DNA from: Nostoc sp. C052
GTDB taxonomy: Bacteria; Cyanobacteriota; Cyanobacteriia; Cyanobacteriales; Nostocaceae
Assembly (NCBI RefSeq): GCF_013393905.1
Contig: NZ_CP040274.1
Location: 1 to 64,000, forward strand
Length of the DNA stretch: 64,000 bases
Direction of reading: 5' to 3'
Shown one piece after another: positions 18,981 to 26,356 of the stretch. A program made the position numbers and the translations under genes. The number at the start of each line of letters is the position of its first letter. Positions within the stretch are counted from its first letter, which is position 1. The notes under the pieces were generated by a model. That model saw nothing but the letters and a program-made list of their open reading frames with translations, searched no databases and was not told where the DNA came from.

Positions 18981-20555
18981 CTACTTCAAACGTTCAGCTA
19001 GATGAGCGCCTACGCGCAAAGCATTTGCCATAATTGTGAGTGTTGGGTTAGCACCGGAATTTGACGGAAAGAAACTACTATCTACCACATAGAGATTATC
19101 GACATCATGAGTACGGCAATTGATGTCAAGAACTGAGGTTTTGGGATCTGTGCCAAATCGACAACTACCACATTGATGAGCAACTGCTTGTTCAGGTAGC
19201 TGAGTGCGTGGATAAAGGCTAAATGGTAGGACGCTTTTAGCAGAGTGCGGGATTGACTTGAGTACAGATGTCCATCGGTGAATTAAGCGATCGCTTGCTT
19301 CGGTATTATTCAATGTATAGTCAACATGAATCTTGTCGCCCACCACCCGAATCCGATTATTTGGATCTGGTAAATCTTCTGTCTGCAACCACCAGCCAAC
19401 CGATCGCTCGGCCAGCAAATGGCGCTCAAAATGAGGAATCAGCTTCACAAATGGAGCCATCAGTGGGGGCGCTTCTGCGGGAATCATATCAGCTAGGACA
19501 TTACCTGTATTCTGTACCATGCCCATCGGATAAGGGAAATCCGGCTCTCCCCAGTAAAAATCATTGACGGCGATGGTTTTTTGAAAGTTGGCGTGATTCA
19601 CCTCTAGATGTATGGAAACTATGGCTGTTTCCAGTTGTTTCATGAAATTCCGGCCCACCTGATCGGAACTATTGGCTAATCCGTTGGAATGTTTGTCATT
19701 AGTAGAGCGCAATAGCAAAGCGGCTGAGTTGACAGAACCACAGGCAACAACCACAATATTGCTTGTGAACCAATGTTGCTCTCCTCTAATTTCAGTTTCT
19801 ACCTTCGTTACTTCTCGCCCCGACTCACTGGTATGCAGCCGCAAGACTTTGGCATTAGTTAAAAGAGTAACATTGGTATACTTTTCATGAGTCGGACGAA
19901 TGGCGTTGACTTCAGCATCGGCTTTTGCCTGTACCAGACAGGGGTATCCATCAAAAGTATCGCAGCGAATGCAGGGGCTATTTAGGCGATCGCTTTCATT
20001 CAGCTTTAATCCTAGTGGTAGGTGAAATGGGTAGTAACCCAGTTCCCGAATGCCATCAGCAAGAGACTGCATATCTGGCTCATGGCTGACTGGCGGATAG
20101 GGATATGGTTCGCTGCGAGGTGGTTCGGTGGGGTCTTCTCCTTGCTGACCATGCACGTCATATAGCTTTTCTGCTTGTGTGTAGTATGGCTCAAGGTCTT
20201 GATACTTCAAAGGCCATTCTGGAGAAATTCCTCCTTTATGAATTACCCTTTCAAAATCTCGCTCTCGGAATCGAATTAGGGCTGCACCGTAGAGTTTGGT
20301 ATTGCCACCAACCCAGTAGCCTGTCTGAGGATTAAAGGCTTTGCCTTCCTTGTTATACCATTGCTCATTAGTATGGTAACGATGTTTTTGATAGACTTCC
20401 TCTGGATTCCAGTTAGCTTTCTCTCTCGGTAAAAAGTCGCCTCTTTCCAGTACGAGAATTTTTTTACCTGTGGGTGCAAGGCGGTGAGCTAATGTACCTC
20501 CACCGGCTCCTGTACCGATAATGATGATGTCGTAGTGTTCTGTGATGTTCGTCAT
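18981..20555 (-). CDS. GMC-family FAD oxidoreductase
   Basis: 524-aa flavoenzyme of the glucose-methanol-choline oxidoreductase family. The Rossmann FAD motif IIIGTGAGGGTLAHRL is at residues 11-26, followed by LVLERG. The substrate side shows HQCGSCRFGTD with the family catalytic His and, near the end, NPTLTIMANALRVG with the paired Asn region. No signal peptide is visible, so it is probably cytoplasmic or peripheral. Family members oxidise alcohols or sugars, often by passing electrons to quinones or cytochromes. The neighbouring SDR, lactonase and glucose-dehydrogenase-like genes make a sugar or sugar-alcohol substrate plausible, but the residues seen do not decide it. It is co-directional with the glycine-zipper gene. 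Confidence 0.9.
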   Translation of the reverse strand: MTNITEHYDIIIIGTGAGGGTLAHRLAPTGKKILVLERGDFLPREKANWNPEEVYQKHRYHTNEQWYNKEGKAFNPQTGYWVGGNTKLYGAALIRFRERDFERVIHKGGISPEWPLKYQDLEPYYTQAEKLYDVHGQQGEDPTEPPRSEPYPYPPVSHEPDMQSLADGIRELGYYPFHLPLGLKLNESDRLNSPCIRCDTFDGYPCLVQAKADAEVNAIRPTHEKYTNVTLLTNAKVLRLHTSESGREVTKVETEIRGEQHWFTSNIVVVACGSVNSAALLLRSTNDKHSNGLANSSDQVGRNFMKQLETAIVSIHLEVNHANFQKTIAVNDFYWGEPDFPYPMGMVQNTGNVLADMIPAEAPPLMAPFVKLIPHFERHLLAERSVGWWLQTEDLPDPNNRIRVVGDKIHVDYTLNNTEASDRLIHRWTSVLKSIPHSAKSVLPFSLYPRTQLPEQAVAHQCGSCRFGTDPKTSVLDINCRTHDVDNLYVVDSSFFPSNSGANPTLTIMANALRVGAHLAERLK

Positions 20556-20884
20556 ATTTTGACTTTTGTGTACTAGTATCGCGTTAATTCTGAGAGATTT
20601 GAGGAACGAACCGCAAAGTACGCAAAGTACACGTTCGCAAAGCGTCTAGTAGAGAAGAAAGAAAGAATCGATGCTCTAGATCCACGGAAGTTGTCAATAA
20701 TCCTGGGAAAACTTTTTATCCTATGGTGTACTTTTGTTACATAGACTTGCACCTTTGATGCATCGACTTGCAAAAGTTAAACCGCTTGATGTTATGCAGT
20801 AACTTTACAAGCCAAGGAGTTTAGTCCTTACTACGAACTTATTCATCCATTGATGGACTACTAGTTTTTTTTAATTTGCTTTGC
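20556..20884. other. Spacer with short direct repeats
   Basis: 330 bp with no gene. It contains short iterated GCAAAGTACGCAAAGTAC near 20610 and a CGCAAAGCGTCTAGTAGAG piece of the kind found in dispersed cyanobacterial repeats. Confidence 0.45.
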
Positions 20885-21682
20885 TTACAAAGTTGCAACT
20901 GAGCCACCATCTACTCGATAGTTGGAACCAACTACAAAGCTTGATTGCTCAGAACAAAGAAAGGCAATTACAGCTGCGACTTCTTCGGGTTTGCCACGTC
21001 GTTTAAGTTCAATGTGAGGGCGATCTTCATCAAGGAAACTGTCAATTGCCTCATCAAAGCTAACACCTAGCTCTTTTGATCGCTTTTCCATCATTGCGTC
21101 AGTCATTGGTGTGGCGATATAGGCGGGAGAAACTGCATTTACCAGCACGCCATCTTTTGCATAAGCTTTAGATAAATTTTTTGCAAGATTCAGCACTGCT
21201 GCTTTGCAAGCAGAGTAAGGTATTTCTTCTGGGTAAGGCTGTAGTGCATCTTCCGAACTGATGAGAACAACTCTGCCCCAACCACTTTTACGCATCGCCC
21301 CAATAAAAGCGCGACAGGTGCGTACCACCGCCATCAAGTCAACCTCAATTGTTTTGTACCACTCCTCATCACTCAGTTCGAGGAAATCTCCCGTAGCACC
21401 TGTAATTCCTGCTGCATGAACAAGAATGTCAACGGTTCCGAAGCGCTTCAGAATTTGCTCTTTAGCAAATTCGACTTCTTCAGGTTTAGTGAGATCCGCT
21501 TGAACTGTAAATATTTCTCCAAACTTTCTTAACTCTTGGGCCGCAAGTTCAAGATTTTCGGAAGTTTTATCGAGAATAGTAACCTTTACACCTTCATGGG
21601 CGAGTAGCTTCGCTGTCGCTTTACCAATGCCGGAATCACCTCCAGTAATTACAGCGATTTTCCCTTTAATACCAAGATCCAT
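20885..21682 (-). CDS. Short-chain dehydrogenase/reductase
   Basis: 265-aa classical SDR. Cofactor motif TGGDSGIG is at residues 13-20, the structural motif is HAAG (for NNAG) at 89-92, and the catalytic set is Ser142/143, Tyr156 and Lys160 (YSACK). Asp38 after the second strand (TILDK) favours NAD(H). The C-terminus RVDGGSVATL is typical. The substrate is not evident; sugars, 3-oxoacyl esters and hydroxy acids are all possible for this group. It stands divergent from the SMP-30 gene across 460 bp, so the two may share a control region. Confidence 0.88.
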   Translation of the reverse strand: MDLGIKGKIAVITGGDSGIGKATAKLLAHEGVKVTILDKTSENLELAAQELRKFGEIFTVQADLTKPEEVEFAKEQILKRFGTVDILVHAAGITGATGDFLELSDEEWYKTIEVDLMAVVRTCRAFIGAMRKSGWGRVVLISSEDALQPYPEEIPYSACKAAVLNLAKNLSKAYAKDGVLVNAVSPAYIATPMTDAMMEKRSKELGVSFDEAIDSFLDEDRPHIELKRRGKPEEVAAVIAFLCSEQSSFVVGSNYRVDGGSVATL

Positions 21683-22144
21683 AAGCTCTAGCTTCTCTAT
21701 TTCTTAATTAAGAACAATTTATGCAAAGCTGATTAATTGAGAAATATTCAGATAGTTTTTGCTTGCACGCTTTACTTTATGTCACAAACTTTGATTTTTT
21801 CAACTCATCAATGGTATATCCCTAAAATGATAAGTTCAGCCTTTAGGCATACAGCAATCCTATTTGAGTTATGGAAATTATTGAACCATTCAGAACGCCA
21901 ACAAGAGAAGAAACTCTATAACTGCTATGAGTAACCTTTAACAACACCAATCTAAAATTTTAGACTCTATCCAATGGCACAATTTTCATTTATGCCTAAA
22001 GAAAGGCTAAGATTTCATTCCAATTTCATTTATGTTTATATATGATGTAAATCATACATATTTGATATTTATAAAAACTAAATTTGTATTAACTTGAACC
22101 TGCCATTTATCGCGAGTAACCAAGTTAAATAACAGGAGATTCCT
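21683..22144. promoter_or_regulatory. Divergent intergenic region, SDR and SMP-30 genes
   Basis: 460-bp AT-rich stretch between divergent starts, presumably carrying both promoters. The only firm signal is the ribosome-binding site ACAGGAGATTCCT directly before ATG 22145. The open frame at 21737-21934 has no family likeness. Confidence 0.5.
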
Positions 22145-23077
22145 ATGGCTGAAGCCATTGAGATTGATGACGAGCGCCTCCTTGCTATTGTATGCCCCGG
22201 TGCTTCACTCCAGCAGCTAGCCAATGGTGCCGTTCATAGCGAGGGGCCTGTTTACTTCCACGAAGATGATAGCGTGGTGTGGAGTGATGCTCACGGCAAC
22301 TGCCTGTTACGCTGGAGTTCTACCGATGGTGTAAGTGTCTTGCGATCGCCATCTGATTATCAAAGCGGCAATTACCGCGATTTAGAAGGTCGTCTAGTTG
22401 CGTGTTCCTCCGGTCTGCGTGCTATTATCCGACGCGAACATGATGGTGAATGGAAGGTTTTAGTCGGTTGCTACCAAGGTAAACGCCTGAATAGTCCAAA
22501 TGATTTGGTAGTCAAAAGTGACGGCACAATTTGGTTCACCGATCCGCCTTATGGGATTACCGAACCAAACCAAGGTTACGGGGGCGAACAAGAACAACCC
22601 GGAAGTTACGTCTATCGCTTTGACCCGGTAACTGGTGAGATTTATCCTGTAGTAACAGACATGGTGCGCCCGAATGGGTTGGCTTTCAGTCCAGACGAAA
22701 GCCTTTTATATGTTTCAGATACAGCTGCCTTTAATATTCCTGGGGGCCCTCATCATATTCGCGTCTATGAGGTTGTAGACGTAGGCGTAGCCCGTCGTAG
22801 ACATCGCTATCTAAAAAATGGCCGCGTGTTTGCAGTCATCGATCCAGGACAACCCGATGGACTGCGGGTTGACGAAAATGGTAATGTTTTTACGAGTTCT
22901 GAAGATAGCGTGCAGATATATGCCCCCGACGGAACTCGCTTAGGAAAGATTTTTGTACCGGAGACATCTGCTAATCTGACTTTCGGCGGTAAGGAAAGTG
23001 ATCGCCTATTCATCACAGCCGGTCATTCTTTATATGTTATCGACCTTAATTACGAATTACGAACTACGTTAGCGTAG
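22145..23077 (+). CDS. SMP-30/gluconolactonase family lactonase
   Basis: 310-aa six-bladed beta-propeller hydrolase of the SMP-30/gluconolactonase/LRE family, which opens sugar lactones with a bound divalent metal. Family marks: SEGPVYFHEDDSVVWSD (metal-binding Glu), LNSPNDLVVKSDGTIWFTDP (Asn and Asp ligands), MVRPNGLAFSPDESLLYVSD and PDGLRVDENG. Two oddities: a 27-bp dispersed repeat is inserted in frame at 22781-22807, adding VGVARRRHR to a loop, and the last residues (NYELRTTLA) and stop codon come from another repeat (ATTACGAATTACGAACTACG), so the native C-terminus has been replaced. The core motifs remain, so activity is plausible. It could act on gluconolactone from the glucose-dehydrogenase-like enzyme at 25.4 kb. 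Confidence 0.88.
   Translation: MAEAIEIDDERLLAIVCPGASLQQLANGAVHSEGPVYFHEDDSVVWSDAHGNCLLRWSSTDGVSVLRSPSDYQSGNYRDLEGRLVACSSGLRAIIRREHDGEWKVLVGCYQGKRLNSPNDLVVKSDGTIWFTDPPYGITEPNQGYGGEQEQPGSYVYRFDPVTGEIYPVVTDMVRPNGLAFSPDESLLYVSDTAAFNIPGGPHHIRVYEVVDVGVARRRHRYLKNGRVFAVIDPGQPDGLRVDENGNVFTSSEDSVQIYAPDGTRLGKIFVPETSANLTFGGKESDRLFITAGHSLYVIDLNYELRTTLA
22781..22807. repeat. 27-bp dispersed repeat inserted in frame in the lactonase gene
   Basis: GTAGGCGTAGCCCGTCGTAG plus ACATCGC. A copy with one mismatch lies at 24126-24152 inside the VOC gene. Twenty-seven is a multiple of three, so both reading frames survive. Confidence 0.8.
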
Positions 23078-23125
23078 CGGGGCGTAGCCCATTACGAATT
23101 ACTTTAATACCCGTGGTGTACAATT

Positions 23126-23668
23126 ATGATTTATCAATTTGGGCTGGGTGTAGCGCTCGCTTTTTTCCTCGCTGCATTTAATTTCCCACAGCTAAGTCCA
23201 CAGTTGTTAAGTTCGCTTTCTCCTGTGTATGCTGACGGATTTCCTGGATTAGTGCTTTTATTTCTCAGAGTTAGCCTTGGCTGGTTGTTTATACTACACG
23301 GTTATCCCAAAATAACCCATCTTCAAGAATGGGCTGAGTCTCTAAAAACGCCTGTCTTTCTGTGCTTTTTATCAGCTGCATCAATGTTAGGCGGCGGAAT
23401 TTTTCTGATTATTGGATTCCTGACACTCTTAGCAACTTTGCCCATTCTCTGCTCAATGATTTTTGCGATATATTTGCACATCTCTGGAAGTAAGCCTTTT
23501 ATAGCTCAAGATCCATACTTAATTCCTGAAGAACAGTATCAGGGTGCTTTAGGACAAGGCGAACCGCCGAGTTGGGAAAAGGCTTTTATGTATTGCGTTA
23601 TGTTGATTGCGATCGCGGTTTTAGGCCCTGGTTCATATTCGCTAGATGCTTTAATTTTTGGACGTTGA
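23126..23668 (+). CDS. DoxX-family membrane protein
   Basis: 180-aa integral membrane protein. Hydrophobic spans are at about residues 3-20, 40-57, 75-112 (two helices) and 152-170. The segment LLFLRVSLGWLFILHGYPKI is the DoxX-family hallmark first helix. Homologues are linked to thiosulfate or quinol oxidation and to redox homeostasis at the membrane, often beside oxidoreductases, which fits here. It lies 48 bp after the SMP-30 stop in the same direction and may be co-transcribed, with a dispersed repeat between them. A longer-than-usual C-terminal loop (QDPYLIPEEQYQGALGQGEP) is present, and its role is unknown. Confidence 0.82.
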   Translation: MIYQFGLGVALAFFLAAFNFPQLSPQLLSSLSPVYADGFPGLVLLFLRVSLGWLFILHGYPKITHLQEWAESLKTPVFLCFLSAASMLGGGIFLIIGFLTLLATLPILCSMIFAIYLHISGSKPFIAQDPYLIPEEQYQGALGQGEPPSWEKAFMYCVMLIAIAVLGPGSYSLDALIFGR

Positions 23669-23705
23669 ATCATCAATCATAAAAACTGGATCGTGAATTT
23701 TGCCT

Positions 23706-24686
23706 TTATTCTGCTATTAGCAATATTGCGTGTCCATCAGGATCTTTAACTAAACAACCCTGTCTGTAAGGAAATGAGCGATCACTAAACTGTACAATCC
23801 GCGACGATACAAACTGAACTCCGTTACGCCGTAGCTTATCCACTAACTGCTCAAGATTATTTACAACTAGCTCAATTTGGATATGTGCAATATCGCAACT
23901 TTTCCAGTCACTCGGCATTGGGCGGCCTTTTCCAGGCACAATATAGTCTAACAGTTCAATTCCCACACCATCTTCAACAGGTCGCAGTGCTGTAATTTTG
24001 ACTTCGGCTCCTGGTAAATGATCCAAGCGAGATTGGGTTGCACGCCAGTTAAGACTGCGGCTATCAATTTGCATTCCCAAGAGGTCGCGGTAAAAGTGTA
24101 GACTCTGCTCGGTATTAGAAATAGCGTAGGCGTAGTCCGTCGTAGACATCGCACTATGATCAATTCCCAAAAACAAGCGATGGTTTTTCTGATGCCATTT
24201 ATCTTGTCCTTTATCAGGCGGAAACCAAATTAACTCTAAATCATGACCATCAGGGTCTTTAAATTTGAAGGCGCGGACACCACCAGATGTTTCATTACCA
24301 GGTAGTATTGTCTGGGGAGCAATGGAAATTGGTTCAATAGGAAATGAACGCAAGTGAGCATAAGCGCGATCCATATCACTGACTACAATTGCGAAATGTT
24401 GAAACCACAGGTCATTACTTTGTGAATCGCTAGGAATGGGTTTACCCTGAATGTTTAGATACTCCATCAACTCAATAAATTCATCTCCAAGTCGCAAAGT
24501 AACAATGCGAATTTTTGCTCCAGCTACGCCTTCTAAGTCGCTGTAATCCTGTCCTTCAACAGTGATATCAGAAACTAGTTCAAAGAAAAGTGCTTGTATG
24601 TAGAAATCTAAGGAGCTATCGCAGTTTGTCACTGTTAATCCAATAGCCCTAACTCTTTGCACCTGTATATCGGTTTGACAAGACAT
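23706..24686 (-). CDS. Double VOC (glyoxalase/dioxygenase-like) protein
   Basis: 326 aa from ATG 24686, which has GAGG nine bases upstream; a TTG two codons earlier is less likely. Two vicinal-oxygen-chelate domains in tandem, residues ~10-155 and ~160-326, each ending with a PDGHDLELIWFP or PDGHAILLIAE strand that carries the metal-ligand Glu. Such proteins include glyoxalases, ring-cleaving dioxygenases and resistance proteins; the reaction here cannot be told. A 27-bp dispersed repeat sits in frame at 24126-24152 and adds about nine residues (MSTTDYAYA) before SNTEQSLHFY in the second domain. It converges on the DoxX gene. Confidence 0.82.
   Translation of the reverse strand: MSCQTDIQVQRVRAIGLTVTNCDSSLDFYIQALFFELVSDITVEGQDYSDLEGVAGAKIRIVTLRLGDEFIELMEYLNIQGKPIPSDSQSNDLWFQHFAIVVSDMDRAYAHLRSFPIEPISIAPQTILPGNETSGGVRAFKFKDPDGHDLELIWFPPDKGQDKWHQKNHRLFLGIDHSAMSTTDYAYAISNTEQSLHFYRDLLGMQIDSRSLNWRATQSRLDHLPGAEVKITALRPVEDGVGIELLDYIVPGKGRPMPSDWKSCDIAHIQIELVVNNLEQLVDKLRRNGVQFVSSRIVQFSDRSFPYRQGCLVKDPDGHAILLIAE
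24126..24152. repeat. 27-bp dispersed repeat inserted in frame in the VOC gene
   Basis: Same unit as at 22781-22807 with C to T at one position. The gene is on the - strand, so the unit is read in the opposite sense from that in the lactonase gene and encodes different residues. Confidence 0.8.
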
Positions 24687-24820
24687 ATTCAATAGCCTCA
24701 GTACTTATAATTAATGTTCTATTAAAGGAGATTAAGTCTAGATAAAAGCTTTTTTCTAGCCCCCACTACTTATTTACTTTTCTTCTTGTCTACGAATATT
24801 TATAATAATTTTATCGAACA

Positions 24821-25010
24821 GAATTCAGGAGTCAGGAGTCAGAATTCAGAATGAATTTTGACCGAAAAAGCGGATGAATAATCGGGTTTAAGACCCCCAC
24901 CAAATTGAAAATTTGGTGGTCTTCTCCCAAGGGGAGACGCCAAAGGCGAACAATCAGTCGCGGGTCTGAATCCCCGACTGATTTATTCTGACTTCTGAAT
25001 TCTGAATTCT
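24821..25010. repeat. Foldback repeat element between VOC and SDR genes
   Basis: About 190 bp bounded by inverted GAATTCAGGAGTCAGGAGTC and TTCTGACTTCTGAATTCTGA type ends. Inside is a short hairpin (ACCAAATTGAAAATTTGGT) and a 29-bp segment, 24921-24949, whose exact reverse complement occurs at 34974-35002. The rest of the 24687-25401 spacer is AT-rich with no gene seen; the promoters of the two divergent genes should be there. Confidence 0.7.
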
Positions 25011-25401
25011 TCTTCAACGCAACTCAACCCTGGGAATATATTAGTAAATACGTAATAGGAAAAAGGGCTTATTGTTTGTATATGACTTCGCAAAAATCCA
25101 AGAAATATTATTCTTGCACAAATCAATAATAAAAAAACATTATAAAATTTATCTCCAGCTTAAGAAAGACATTCAACTGACTTCATCCTTTAAAGATCTC
25201 ATCCAATAATGAAATTGATATGAAATTATTCTAGTTCTTTTGATAGAGATATTTATTATTCCAATGGCTAGAAGCTTTTATTCTTGTAAACCTCTAGAGT
25301 GATGCCAGAATCAAAAAAATAGCTCTAAAAAATTAAATACACATCATCTATCCTCAAACTTTGCAAGTGAAAACCTATAGCAAAAATTCTGAAAAAACAT
25401 T

Positions 25402-26214
25402 ATGAGTTATTTCCCTTATATGCTTAAAGGTCAAAAAGCACTTGTGACAGGTGGTAGTTCTGGGATTGGTGAAGCGATCGCTCGCTATTTGGCTGCATCA
25501 GGTGCAGCAGTAGCGATCAATTACCATTCCGAAGCTGATGAAGCCCAAAAAATTGTTGATGATATCAAGGCTGCTAATAGAGAAGCATTCGCTATTCAAG
25601 CCAATGTCAGCAAAGAAGACGAAGTAAAGGCAATGTTCAGCCAGACGCTTAAACAATTTGGCACTATTGATATTTTAGTAAGTAATGCGGGCATTCAAAA
25701 AGACTCAGCATTTATAGATATGACCCTCGATCAATGGAATGCAGTGATTGGGATAAATCTAACGGGGCAATTCTTATGTGCTAGGGAAGCGGCAAAGGAA
25801 TTCTTACGTCGAGGTGTGAAGCCTGACATTTCATCTGCCGCAGGTAAGATTATTTGTATAAGTTCTGTGCATGAGGTAATTCCTTGGGCAGGTCACGTTA
25901 ATTATGCTACTAGCAAGGGCGGCATTAATATGATGATGAAAAGTATTGCCCAAGAACTTGCTCCTCACAAAATTCGTATTAATAGTATTGCTCCTGGTGC
26001 TATTAAAACTCCAATTAACAAATCAGCTTGGGATACTCCAGAAGCAGAAACAAAGTTACTAAAACTAATTCCAGCAAAACGTGTGGGAGATGTAGAAGAT
26101 ATCGCTAAAGCAGCAGTTTGGTTGGCTTCTGATGACTCTGATTATGTCAACGGCACAACACTGTTTGTAGATGGTGGTATGACTTTGTATCCAGGATTTA
26201 CAGAGAATGGTTAA
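25402..26214 (+). CDS. Glucose 1-dehydrogenase-like SDR
   Basis: 270-aa classical SDR. TGGSSGIG is at residues 16-23, NAG at 95-97, catalytic Ser154/155, Tyr168 and Lys172. The stretch SSVHEVIPWAGHVNYATSKG closely follows the Bacillus-type glucose 1-dehydrogenase signature, and the C-terminus VDGGMTLYPGF fits as well. That enzyme oxidises beta-D-glucose to gluconolactone with NAD(P)+. The next gene downstream is a glucoamylase and a lactonase lies 2.3 kb upstream, so the three steps starch/glucan to glucose to lactone to gluconate could be local. Only a repeat-filled 140-bp spacer separates it from the glucoamylase gene, so co-transcription is likely. Confidence 0.88.
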   Translation: MSYFPYMLKGQKALVTGGSSGIGEAIARYLAASGAAVAINYHSEADEAQKIVDDIKAANREAFAIQANVSKEDEVKAMFSQTLKQFGTIDILVSNAGIQKDSAFIDMTLDQWNAVIGINLTGQFLCAREAAKEFLRRGVKPDISSAAGKIICISSVHEVIPWAGHVNYATSKGGINMMMKSIAQELAPHKIRINSIAPGAIKTPINKSAWDTPEAETKLLKLIPAKRVGDVEDIAKAAVWLASDDSDYVNGTTLFVDGGMTLYPGFTENG

Positions 26215-26356
26215 ACCAATTCGCAATACTTCTCTACGAGAGGCTGCGCCCTAAGCGTAGCTATGCCGCAGGCTTTACGGCTGCGCTCAGTACAAGTTCG
26301 CTCTTTCGCCCATGACGCTCCTAAGTCGCTAACGCTGCGCTAACGCAATTACGATT
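26215..26356. repeat. Repeat-filled spacer between glucose dehydrogenase-like and glucoamylase genes
   Basis: Nearly the whole spacer is dispersed repeat. It includes the 28-bp unit 26252-26279 (also at 18533-18560) and TTTCGCCCATGACGCTCCTA at about 26304, also found near 31808 with one mismatch just after the 20 bases quoted. The insertion seems to have gone into an existing operon spacer. Confidence 0.7.
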
